Shown: positions 1 to 4,774 of the stretch, piece by piece
Numbering within the stretch: position 1 is the first letter of the stretch
How the letters are laid out: each line of letters begins with the position of its first letter
From: JANPCX01 sp966211815
Lineage (GTDB): Bacteria; Pseudomonadota; Gammaproteobacteria; Burkholderiales; Burkholderiaceae_C
Direction: 5' to 3'
Assembly (NCBI GenBank): GCA_966211815.1
Contig: CBIHOD010000135.1
Coordinates: forward strand, 1-5,239
DNA length: 5,239 nt
Notes under the pieces: model-generated
Seen by the model: the letters and a program-made list of their open reading frames with translations, nothing else
Told to the model about the DNA's origin: nothing
The model's database searches: none
Made by a program: the position numbers and the translations under genes

Positions 1-168
1 CACGCCTCGCCGGCGCCTACCCTGGCCCCTGCTATCTCCCCGGCGTGGGCACGTCCCAAAGCCCGACAGTCTCCTAGGCACCACCGTCTTGAGGCCGGCG
101 CGCGCGAACAGCAGGCCCGCCATCAGGCCCGCGGGCCCGCCGCCGATGATCGCGACGTCATGCGACAT
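1..168 (-). CDS. FAD-dependent oxidoreductase, N-terminal fragment (partial, possibly disrupted)
   Basis: The reading frame starts at ATG 168-166, preceded by AAGGAG (180-175) with a 6-nt spacer, a strong start. It begins MSHDVAIIGGGPAGLMAG, continuing LLFARAGLKTVV. This is the beta-alpha-beta FAD-binding fingerprint (GxGxxG with D at position 4) of flavoprotein monooxygenases of the p-hydroxybenzoate hydroxylase type. In that family the second strand is normally followed by an acidic residue (often LEKH) that binds the FAD ribose. Here the residues after TVV are PRRLSGFG and then Arg/Gly-rich sequence unlike the family. The frame stays open to the window edge, so it is not broken by a stop, but homology appears to end near position 79. 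It may be a pseudogene cut by a rearrangement, or an assembly or edge artefact. The FAD fold is clear; substrate and reaction cannot be told. It is transcribed away from the TonB-like gene. Confidence 0.6.
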   Translation of the reverse strand, partial: MSHDVAIIGGGPAGLMAGLLFARAGLKTVVPRRLSGFGTCPRRGDSRGQGRRRRGV

Positions 169-273
169 GAGACGCTCCTTTCCGAAGGTGGGCTGCGATG
201 ATAGGTTCCGCCGTCACGGCCTGGCGGCGAAGTAAAGTGCCGTCCCCGTTCCTGTCCCCGCCGCCGATACGCC

Positions 274-699
274 ATGCGCACATTCCCCAGGGCCATCCAC
301 TGGCCGCTGTCGTTCCTGCTGATGTGGGCCCTGCTGGCAGGCTGCGCCAGCCCGCCGGCGGACGATCCCGTCGTCTCCCAGCCCGCTTACCTTCGAGCCC
401 CCATGCCGGTGTATCCGGCGGCATCCCGCCGGTTGGGGGAAGAGGGCCGGTGCGTCATCCTTGTCGTCGTGCTCAAGGATGGGACGGCGGGCAGCGCGCG
501 GGTCGCCGTCGGTTCAGGCTTCCCTCGGCTGGACGCGGCCGCGCTCAAATCCGTGGAGGGCGCGCGGTTTTCGCCCGCCAGAACGCGCACCGGCAAAGCG
601 GTCGACCAACAGGCGCTGCTGCCCATCACGTTCAAGCTCGATTTGCCCGAAGCGCCCATCCCGCCCGGCGCACCGACCGTCCACGTTCCCGCGCCATGA
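274..699 (+). CDS. lipoprotein with TonB C-terminal domain (energy-transducer-like)
   Basis: The product is 141 aa. Residues 5-23 form a lipoprotein signal peptide ending in the lipobox LAGC, with lipidation expected at Cys24, so the mature protein should sit on a membrane facing the periplasm. After a short linker, residues about 45-122 match the TonB C-terminal domain pattern: PVYPAASRRLGEEG, then a hydrophobic strand with the KDG turn, LDAAALKSV, ARFSPA, and the final strand PITFKL. In classical TonB this domain contacts the TonB box of outer-membrane receptors. Classical TonB is anchored by an N-terminal transmembrane helix coupled to ExbB/ExbD and has a Pro-rich spacer. Both are missing here, so energy transduction is doubtful, and a stand-alone periplasmic binding or scaffold role is an alternative. 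No exbB, exbD or receptor gene is in the window. No clear Shine-Dalgarno precedes ATG 274, but the signal peptide fits this start and no in-frame start lies just upstream. Confidence 0.85.
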   Translation: MRTFPRAIHWPLSFLLMWALLAGCASPPADDPVVSQPAYLRAPMPVYPAASRRLGEEGRCVILVVVLKDGTAGSARVAVGSGFPRLDAAALKSVEGARFSPARTRTGKAVDQQALLPITFKLDLPEAPIPPGAPTVHVPAP

Positions 700-765
700 C
701 CTTGCACACGCCACCTTCGATTTCCTTCGGCGTCGTCCAAGCCCATACCTCAAGGCGATCGCGCG

Positions 766-782
766 CCGCGGCGGGGCCGCGG
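766..782. terminator. GC-rich hairpin between convergent genes, possible terminator
   Basis: CCGCGG (766-771) pairs with CCGCGG (777-782) around a 5-nt loop. It lies in the 108-bp gap between the 3' ends of the TonB-like gene and the methyltransferase gene, where a bidirectional terminator would be expected. There is no T-run on either side, so it is not a canonical intrinsic terminator. In DNA this GC-rich it could also be chance. Confidence 0.25.
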
Positions 783-807
783 GCTGACTTCCCAGTGCGA
801 ACCAGCC

Positions 808-1677
808 CTAGACCCAGGCTTTGATCACGCCGCCGAAATCCCGGCCCATCCGGCGGTGGCCCAAAGCCACGCCCCCGGCGGCGAACAACCGCTCCGCGAT
901 CTCCTTCGGCCGGGTGTCCTCCACCCGGCCGTAGCCCATCTCCCGCAGCGCCTGGGCCATCTCCCGCCCGTCGAAGAAGCTGCGCCATGGTTCGCCCAGG
1001 CGCTCGAACCGCCTGGACAGCAGCGGCATCGCCAACCGGCCCAGCAGGTTCCAGCGACCGGGCCGGCTCACATAGTCGAACACCAGCACGCTGCCCGCGG
1101 CGCTGCATTCGCGGATGGCCTTCAAGGTGGCCATCACCTGCGACCGCTCCAGGTAGACCGTCACGCCCAGCCAGGAATAAACCGTCGGCAGCCCGGTGTC
1201 GAAGCCCGCCCGGCGGAGTTTCTCGAACAGGTCGCCGTGGTTGAAATCCACCGGGACGAAGGCCACCGAGGCCGGCACGGCGATGCCGTTGTCGAGCAAC
1301 AGCCGCCGCTTCCAGTCCTGCGTGCCGGGGTGGTCGACCTCGAAGACGCGCAATTGGCCGCTGCCGGCGTGCGGGTCGCGGTAGGCGAAGGTGTCCAGGC
1401 CGGCGCCGAGCACGACGTACTGCCGGGTGCCCAGCGAGGCGGCGGAGACGACCGCGTCCTCCGCGATGCGGCTGCGCGCCGCCAGTGGCCCGCGCAGGGC
1501 GCGCGAGACCCGGCTTTCGCCCCGCCGCGGCGAAGCCTCGATCGCTTGCGCCGCTTGCCGCCCGATGATGCGCAGCGCGAGGGGATCGGGGAAGACACGG
1601 CCGCCATCCAGCAACTGGTGCCGGGCCCGCAACAAGGCCGACAAGTAAGCGGTCGCGCTGGGGAAACCTGTTTGCAT
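808..1677 (-). CDS. class I SAM-dependent methyltransferase, LCM / TIGR00027 family
   Basis: The product is 289 aa, a typical length for this family of putative S-adenosylmethionine methyltransferases related to leucine carboxyl methyltransferase (PF04072). The N-terminal signature HQLLDGGRVFPDPLALRIIG (20-39) is followed by RIAEDAVVSAA (70-80). Next come the SAM-binding motif I VVLGAGLDTFAYR (88-100), the acidic motif FEVDHPGTQDWKR (112-124) whose D/E should hold the SAM ribose, VPVDF (141-145), and the post-motif SWLGVTVYL (168-176). All expected blocks are present in order, so the gene looks intact. The start is ATG 1677-1675, chosen because AGGAGG lies 6 nt upstream and because the signature begins soon after. 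The frame extends upstream to 1950 without a stop, but that part is Arg/Pro/Gly-rich with no family resemblance. The methyl acceptor is unknown; members are variously linked to secondary metabolism or left unassigned. It is divergent from the next gene and probably transcribed alone. Confidence 0.88.
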   Translation of the reverse strand: MQTGFPSATAYLSALLRARHQLLDGGRVFPDPLALRIIGRQAAQAIEASPRRGESRVSRALRGPLAARSRIAEDAVVSAASLGTRQYVVLGAGLDTFAYRDPHAGSGQLRVFEVDHPGTQDWKRRLLLDNGIAVPASVAFVPVDFNHGDLFEKLRRAGFDTGLPTVYSWLGVTVYLERSQVMATLKAIRECSAAGSVLVFDYVSRPGRWNLLGRLAMPLLSRRFERLGEPWRSFFDGREMAQALREMGYGRVEDTRPKEIAERLFAAGGVALGHRRMGRDFGGVIKAWV

Positions 1678-1683
1678 GCAAGC

Positions 1684-1689
1684 CCTCCT
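1684..1689 (-). promoter_or_regulatory. ribosome binding site fixing the methyltransferase start
   Basis: The minus strand reads AGGAGG, a full match to the Shine-Dalgarno core, 6 nt before ATG 1677. It decides between this start, an out-of-frame ATG at 1681 and the much longer open frame reaching 1950. Confidence 0.75.
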
Positions 1690-1702
1690 GAACCCTTGGA
1701 AC

Positions 1703-1720
1703 GCCCCACGATAGGTGGGC
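1703..1720. repeat. imperfect inverted repeat in the methyltransferase leader
   Basis: GCCCCAC (1703-1709) and GGTGGGC (1714-1720) are inverted around GATA, pairing if one C is bulged. It lies 26-43 bp upstream of the methyltransferase start, inside the 246-bp divergent gap shared with the gene at 1924. It could be an operator or a leader hairpin. No convincing -35/-10 pair was found in this gap for either gene. Confidence 0.25.
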
Positions 1721-1923
1721 ATCCCGGCGCGGCGATCCGCGGAATTACGTACGGGCGCCGGCATAGCGCGGGGGGGCGCAACAGGTTGTGAGTGCCTGCC
1801 ACGGCCCATGCGCGAAGCCGCCCGCCGCGGCGGGTGCAGAATCCACGGCCGGGATCGGCGGCCGCCCGGCCCGGGCGACGGACCGTCGGTGGCCCCTCGC
1901 CGCCAACCAAGCAAGGAAGCACC

Positions 1924-2343
1924 ATGCCCCACGACCACGCGATCTCCCAAGCCGACCTGGACTTCCAGCGGGCCTTCGAGTCATGCGCCATCGCCCCGGC
2001 GGCTTTCGACCACGAGGCCCACCTGCGGCTGGCCTACGTCTACCTCGCGCAAGGCGGCCTGGAAGATGCCCAGGCCAAGATGCGCGCCGCGCTCATCGCC
2101 TTCCTGCGGGCCCACGGCCTGCCGCCCGGGAAGTTCCACGAAACGCTCACCCGCGCATGGGTGCTGGCGGTGCGCCATTTCATGGGCCGCTCGCCGAGCC
2201 GGTCTTTCGGCGGGTTCATCGCGAAGAGTGCCGTCCTGCTCGACAGCCGCGTGATGCTGACCCATTACTCTCGCGGTGCTTTGTTCTCCGAGCAGGCGCG
2301 CATTCAATTCGTCGAGCCTGACCTGGACGCGATCCCCGCCTGA
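1924..2343 (+). CDS. conserved hypothetical protein, mostly helical, His-containing
   Basis: The product is 139 aa and predicted soluble, with no signal peptide or membrane segment. ATG 1924 is preceded by AAGGAA (1913-1918) with a 5-nt spacer; a frame open to 1792 adds only Arg/Pro-rich residues and is rejected. From memory, the layout matches a widespread unnamed bacterial family. It has an N-terminal helix DLDFQRAFESCAI (11-23), then AFDHEAHLRLAYVYL (27-41) with two histidines, then a charged helix, then GKFHETLTRAWVLAV (69-83), and near the end LLDSRVMLTHYS (105-116). The repeated aromatic/His pattern could form a ligand or metal site, but this is inference and I know of no established function. 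Codon use is like its neighbours. It is divergent from the methyltransferase, so shared regulation is possible but unproven. The stop at 2341-2343 leaves 168 bp before the next gene, so co-transcription is uncertain. Confidence 0.8.
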   Translation: MPHDHAISQADLDFQRAFESCAIAPAAFDHEAHLRLAYVYLAQGGLEDAQAKMRAALIAFLRAHGLPPGKFHETLTRAWVLAVRHFMGRSPSRSFGGFIAKSAVLLDSRVMLTHYSRGALFSEQARIQFVEPDLDAIPA

Positions 2344-2456
2344 TTCTGGTGGGACCGGCAATGGAGGCGGGTGCAGCGGCCTTTCCGCGCCGTGTCGTGA
2401 CAGCTCGCCTTCGGCCGCCGCCATGGCCCCGGTGATCGCGCTGCCCCGCCACGGCC

Positions 2457-2486
2457 GATGGCCGCCCGCGATGAAAATCGGCCATC
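2457..2486. promoter_or_regulatory. 8-bp perfect inverted repeat upstream of the exported-protein gene
   Basis: GATGGCCG (2457-2464) and CGGCCATC (2479-2486) are perfect inverted copies around a 14-bp centre that is relatively A-rich (ATGAAAAT). The right arm ends 25 bp before ATG 2512. Arm centres 22 bp apart, about two helical turns, fit a dimeric repressor or activator site. As RNA it would be a stem-loop just ahead of a start codon that lacks a good Shine-Dalgarno. There is no T-run, so a terminator for the preceding gene is unlikely. Confidence 0.4.
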
Positions 2487-2511
2487 CCCCGACACCCAGC
2501 GACAACAGCCC

Positions 2512-2994
2512 ATGAACATCTTCCGCGCGTTCGCCTTGTCGTCCATCGCCTTGTTCTGCGCCTCGGCCGGCGCCGGGGACACCCGCGGCATGGCGGCGCT
2601 GTTCCCCGCCGAACTGGGCGGCTTCGTCCGGGGCGAGCCCATCGATTTCGAAAGCAAGGACCCCGGCCTGGGCATCGGACTGCCTTACAACCACCCCGGT
2701 GTCAAAGCCACCGTGTACGTGTATGACCTCCAGTCGGCCGACCTCCCCGACGGCATCGGCTCGCGCGAGGCACGGGACGAGGTGGGCAAGGCCGAAGGCG
2801 ACGTGTCGAGGTCGTACAAAGACGTCCGGGTCTTGTCTGCCAGCGACGTCTACAGCTCGCACCTCTACCTGGCGATCCGCAACGGGAATTTCGTCAAGGT
2901 CCGTGTCACCTATGCCGAGGGATCCGGCGTTTCAGACCGCGACGCCGCGCACGAGCGGTTCGCGCAAGCCCTGTGCCGGTTTGCCGGCGGTTGA
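2512..2994 (+). CDS. small exported protein of unknown function
   Basis: The product is 160 aa. The first 21 residues are a Sec signal peptide: basic-aromatic start MNIFRAF, hydrophobic core LSSIALFCAS, and a probable signal-peptidase I site AGA|GDT. Cys16 is not in a lipobox, so a soluble periplasmic or secreted protein is expected. The mature part starts MAALFPAELGGFVRGEPIDF (27-46) and contains PGVKATVYVYDL (62-73), alternating strand-like segments (HLYLAIRNGNFVKVRVTY, 117-134) and a C-terminal helix AHERFAQALCRF (146-157). From memory this pattern, an FPA.LGG start followed by a VYVYDL strand, belongs to an unnamed proteobacterial family with no assigned role. ATG 2512 is chosen over the in-frame ATG at 2458 because it puts the signal peptide at the N-terminus; no strong ribosome binding site is visible for either. 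Cys16 (signal) and Cys155 are the only cysteines, so no disulfide is expected in the mature protein. Confidence 0.8.
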   Translation: MNIFRAFALSSIALFCASAGAGDTRGMAALFPAELGGFVRGEPIDFESKDPGLGIGLPYNHPGVKATVYVYDLQSADLPDGIGSREARDEVGKAEGDVSRSYKDVRVLSASDVYSSHLYLAIRNGNFVKVRVTYAEGSGVSDRDAAHERFAQALCRFAGG

Positions 2995-3066
2995 GTACAA
3001 GCAGGGTGGCCCGGTGGCGATCCAGTCGGCCCTCGAAACCCTGGCCGTCTGGCGAGGCAGGAATTG

Positions 3067-3159
3067 ATGTCCAACCCCGATGTCGCGACCGCATCGATGT
3101 TCGAACGCCACCTCGACCAGAAGAAGTTGAGCGAAGCGTTCGACACCGGCAACCGCTGA
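3067..3159 (+). CDS. possible 30-aa small protein
   Basis: This is a short frame, MSNPDVATASMFERH followed by LDQKKLSEAFDTGNR. Three things suggest it may be real. Shine-Dalgarno-like purines AGGCAGGA (3055-3062) lie just upstream. Its composition is balanced (Lys, Glu, Phe, Asn, Asp), unlike the Arg/Pro/Ala-rich spurious frames of this DNA. Nearly all third positions are G or C. It lies within the 309-bp gap between the exported-protein gene and the ROK-like gene. A 17-codon GTG-initiated frame (3014-3067) overlaps its start as TGATG. No family is recognised and no membrane segment is visible; the peptide is hydrophilic and probably helical. Alternatives are the remnant of a decayed gene or chance. 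Confidence 0.35.
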   Translation: MSNPDVATASMFERHLDQKKLSEAFDTGNR

Positions 3160-3303
3160 CGCGGTCTAGGCCCACGCAGCGGGCGCAGCCGCTTTCGGAC
3201 CACGAAGCGGCGTCCGCCTACAAGGAAGTCGGCTCTGCGGAAGTGCGGCCGTGCATGCGCACCGGTACATTGGATTTTCCCTCTGCATCCTTCTTCCCAC
3301 GCC
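3160..3303. other. non-coding gap with one hairpin upstream of the ROK-like gene
   Basis: With the stretch from 2995 this completes a 309-bp gap holding no gene beyond the 30-codon frame. GCCGCTTTCG (3188-3197) can pair with CGAAGCGGC (3203-3211) with one bulged T and a 5-nt loop. It has no following T-run, so it is a weak terminator candidate. The last 50 bases are pyrimidine-rich and give the ROK-like gene no evident Shine-Dalgarno. No promoter could be assigned. Confidence 0.4.
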
Positions 3304-4428
3304 ATGGCCCAGGACGCCTCTTCCCCCGACGCAACCCGCCCGCCCGGCACGCCGAACCATGGCGCCTGTGCGACACCGCTGGTGGCGATCGACAGCTACA
3401 GCCTCGCGCTGGAAGATTCCCAGGGCCTGGTGGGCGACCAGGCCAGCGAGACCGCTTTCCGGCAGGTCTTGAAGGACTGGCGGGAGGCGTTGGACCGGGC
3501 GGGGCCGCAACCCTTCGGCCCGCAGGACGCCGAGGCGCTCGGCCTGGACGAGTTGAAGCGGATCGCGGCCGCGGCCGACGAGGGCGGCGAAGCGGCGTCG
3601 ATGCGGGCTACGGCGCTGGCGGTCGATGAATTTTCCGCCCGCCTCGCCTATGTCATCGGACGCTTCATGCGGCATCCCCGCTGGGCGGGCGTCGAGCGCA
3701 TCGTCATCGGCGGCGGTTTCAAGGAAAGCCCGGTCGGCCGCTTGGCGATACGGCGCACCCAGCAGCGCCTGGCGGACGAAGGCCTGGGCGTCGAATTGCG
3801 CGCGCTGCGCCACCAGGCCGACGACGGCGGCCTGGCGGGCTGGTGCCAGCTGCACCCCGGCGCCGCGCCGCGGCGCGCCTTCCTGGCGGTGGACATCGGC
3901 GGGACCAATGTCCGCTGCGGCATCGTCGAGCCGGTCCAACCCGGCGCGGCGGGCGAGGGGGCCCGCGGGCTCCTCGACGCCCGCATCGTCCGGCGCGAAA
4001 AATGGCGGCACGCCGACACCGGGGCGCCGCAGGACGACCTGGTCGAAGGCATCGTTGCCATGCTGCGCCGGTTGATCGGACATGCCGACACCCACGGGAT
4101 CGGGCTGCTGCCTTTCATCGGCGTCGGTTGCCCCGGCGTGATTCAAAGCGATGGTTCCATTTCGAGGGGCGCCCAGAACCTGCCCGGCGATTGGGAGCGC
4201 GCCAGCTTCCACCTGCCGCGGCGCATCGCCGAGAACCTGCCCTCGGTCGGCGGCGACGACACCTTGGTGCTGATGCACAACGACGCGGTCGTGCAAGGCC
4301 TGAGCGAGTTGCCGTTCACCCGCGACGTGCGCCGCTGGGCGGTGCTGACCATCGGCACCGGCCTGGGCAACGCCAGTTTCGCGAACCTGGACCAAGGGCC
4401 CGCTCCGGCAGAGGACGCTGCCGCCTAG
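3304..4428 (+). CDS. ROK/glucokinase-like sugar kinase family protein with permuted motif order
   Basis: The product is 374 aa, predicted cytoplasmic. The second half holds the ATP-binding and catalytic landmarks of the ROK/hexokinase-like fold: the phosphate-1 loop DIGGTN (197-202), GVGCPGVIQSDG (273-284), NLPGDW (292-297), HND with Asp327 as expected catalytic base (325-327), and the second phosphate loop TIGTGLG (349-355). The protein ends about 19 residues later, where a normal ROK protein would continue for over 100 residues. That missing C-terminal part is found at the front: residues about 100-187 contain VERIVIGGGF (130-139), then a helix, then RHQADDGGLAGWCQLHP, matching the usual C-terminal ROK pattern of an IGGG loop followed by a GLIGAA helix. 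The CxCGxxGC zinc motif of many ROK proteins is absent. The order suggests a circularly permuted enzyme, not a truncated one. The substrate is unknown. There is no good Shine-Dalgarno at ATG 3304, but no in-frame ATG or GTG lies just upstream. Confidence 0.8.
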   Translation: MAQDASSPDATRPPGTPNHGACATPLVAIDSYSLALEDSQGLVGDQASETAFRQVLKDWREALDRAGPQPFGPQDAEALGLDELKRIAAAADEGGEAASMRATALAVDEFSARLAYVIGRFMRHPRWAGVERIVIGGGFKESPVGRLAIRRTQQRLADEGLGVELRALRHQADDGGLAGWCQLHPGAAPRRAFLAVDIGGTNVRCGIVEPVQPGAAGEGARGLLDARIVRREKWRHADTGAPQDDLVEGIVAMLRRLIGHADTHGIGLLPFIGVGCPGVIQSDGSISRGAQNLPGDWERASFHLPRRIAENLPSVGGDDTLVLMHNDAVVQGLSELPFTRDVRRWAVLTIGTGLGNASFANLDQGPAPAEDAAA

Positions 4429-4479
4429 CGCGCGCATCACGAGCGGGCAGCCGGCCATCCGTCGCGCCGGGCGAAACGC

Positions 4480-4545
4480 TTGCGTAACGATTTAACCGAC
4501 TGTTTCCACTCGGCGCGCTACAAGTGACAAGCCGGCTTATATCCT
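4480..4545 (+). promoter_or_regulatory. relatively AT-rich patch, possible promoter of the Tat lipoprotein gene
   Basis: Between the ROK-like stop and the leader hairpins the sequence briefly becomes A/T-richer (TTGCGTAACGATTTAACC at 4480-4497, CTTATATCC at 4536-4544). TATATC (4538-4543) could be a -10 element, but no good -35 hexamer lies at 16-18 bp. The placement, just before the structured leader, is the main argument. Confidence 0.25.
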
Positions 4546-4550
4546 TTCCG

Positions 4551-4747
4551 TGGGTGAGGTTTCGTTGCAGCAATGGCTGCGCGGACCTCGGACCCAGCCC
4601 GGCGCAGACCGGGTATCGAAAGTGGCGCAAGGCCTGAGTTTTTCAGAGCCCGCCACCAGGGAGGGAGAAGACGGCAGCAGGCGACGGCGGCCGGCCCGCG
4701 ATGGCCGGTGCGCGGCGTTGTACCAGACGCTCCCCGCGCGGGACGTC
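4551..4747 (+). ncRNA. candidate structured 5' leader RNA (series of hairpins), unidentified
   Basis: Within the 346-bp gap before the Tat lipoprotein gene, consecutive stems can be drawn by hand. Stem 1: TGGGT (4551-4555) with ACCCA (4592-4596), GAGGT (4556-4560) with ACCTC (4585-4589), and inside them GCAGC (4567-4571) with GCTGC (4576-4580). Stem 2: CCCGG (4598-4602) with CCGGG (4609-4613). Stem 3, 13 bp: GTGGCG (4622-4627) with CGCCAC (4651-4656), GGC (4631-4633) with GCC (4648-4650), CTGA (4634-4637) with TCAG (4643-4646), U-rich loop. A purine tract AGGGAGGGAG (4658-4667) follows. Stem 4: CCGGCC (4691-4696) with GGCCGG (4703-4708). Stem 5: GACG (4726-4729) with CGTC (4744-4747), enclosing CCC/GGG. 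The last stem ends 27 bp before ATG 4775. It could be a riboswitch, a protein-binding leader or a thermosensor. I cannot match it to a known class, and GC-rich DNA forms stems easily. Confidence 0.35.
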
Positions 4748-4774
4748 CATACAACCAAGAAAGAGTCGCTGCCC

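Noticed and set aside
169..273. Divergent promoter pair between the flavoprotein and TonB-like genes
   Set aside because: A promoter must lie in this short region, but I found no hexamer pair with acceptable spacing on either strand, so no site is claimed.
632..1681. A 349-codon minus-strand frame over the methyltransferase, and an 856-1791 plus-strand frame opposite it
   Set aside because: Both are out of frame with the methyltransferase motifs and have spurious Arg/Ala/Pro-rich composition.
1678..1950. N-terminal extension of the methyltransferase by 91 codons
   Set aside because: The extension is Arg/Pro/Gly-rich without family similarity, while AGGAGG sits 6 nt before ATG 1677 and the family signature begins soon after.
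3188..3211. Hairpin as an intrinsic terminator before the ROK-like gene
   Set aside because: It needs a bulge and is not followed by a T-run. It is recorded only as a weak structure in the gap description.
3166..4458. A 430-codon open frame on the minus strand opposite the ROK-like gene
   Set aside because: It is antisense to a gene with clear kinase motifs, and its translation is Arg/Ala/Gly-rich with no recognisable motif. Long antisense frames are expected in GC-rich DNA.
4590..4720. Resemblance to a cyclic-di-GMP-I (GEMM) riboswitch: CAGACC, GAAA and GCGCAAGGCC in the right order
   Set aside because: The stem that should close the GAAA tetraloop does not pair, and the 3' strand with the GGGTTGCC-like element is not found. 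Local hairpins pair better. A covariance search against RF01051 would settle it.
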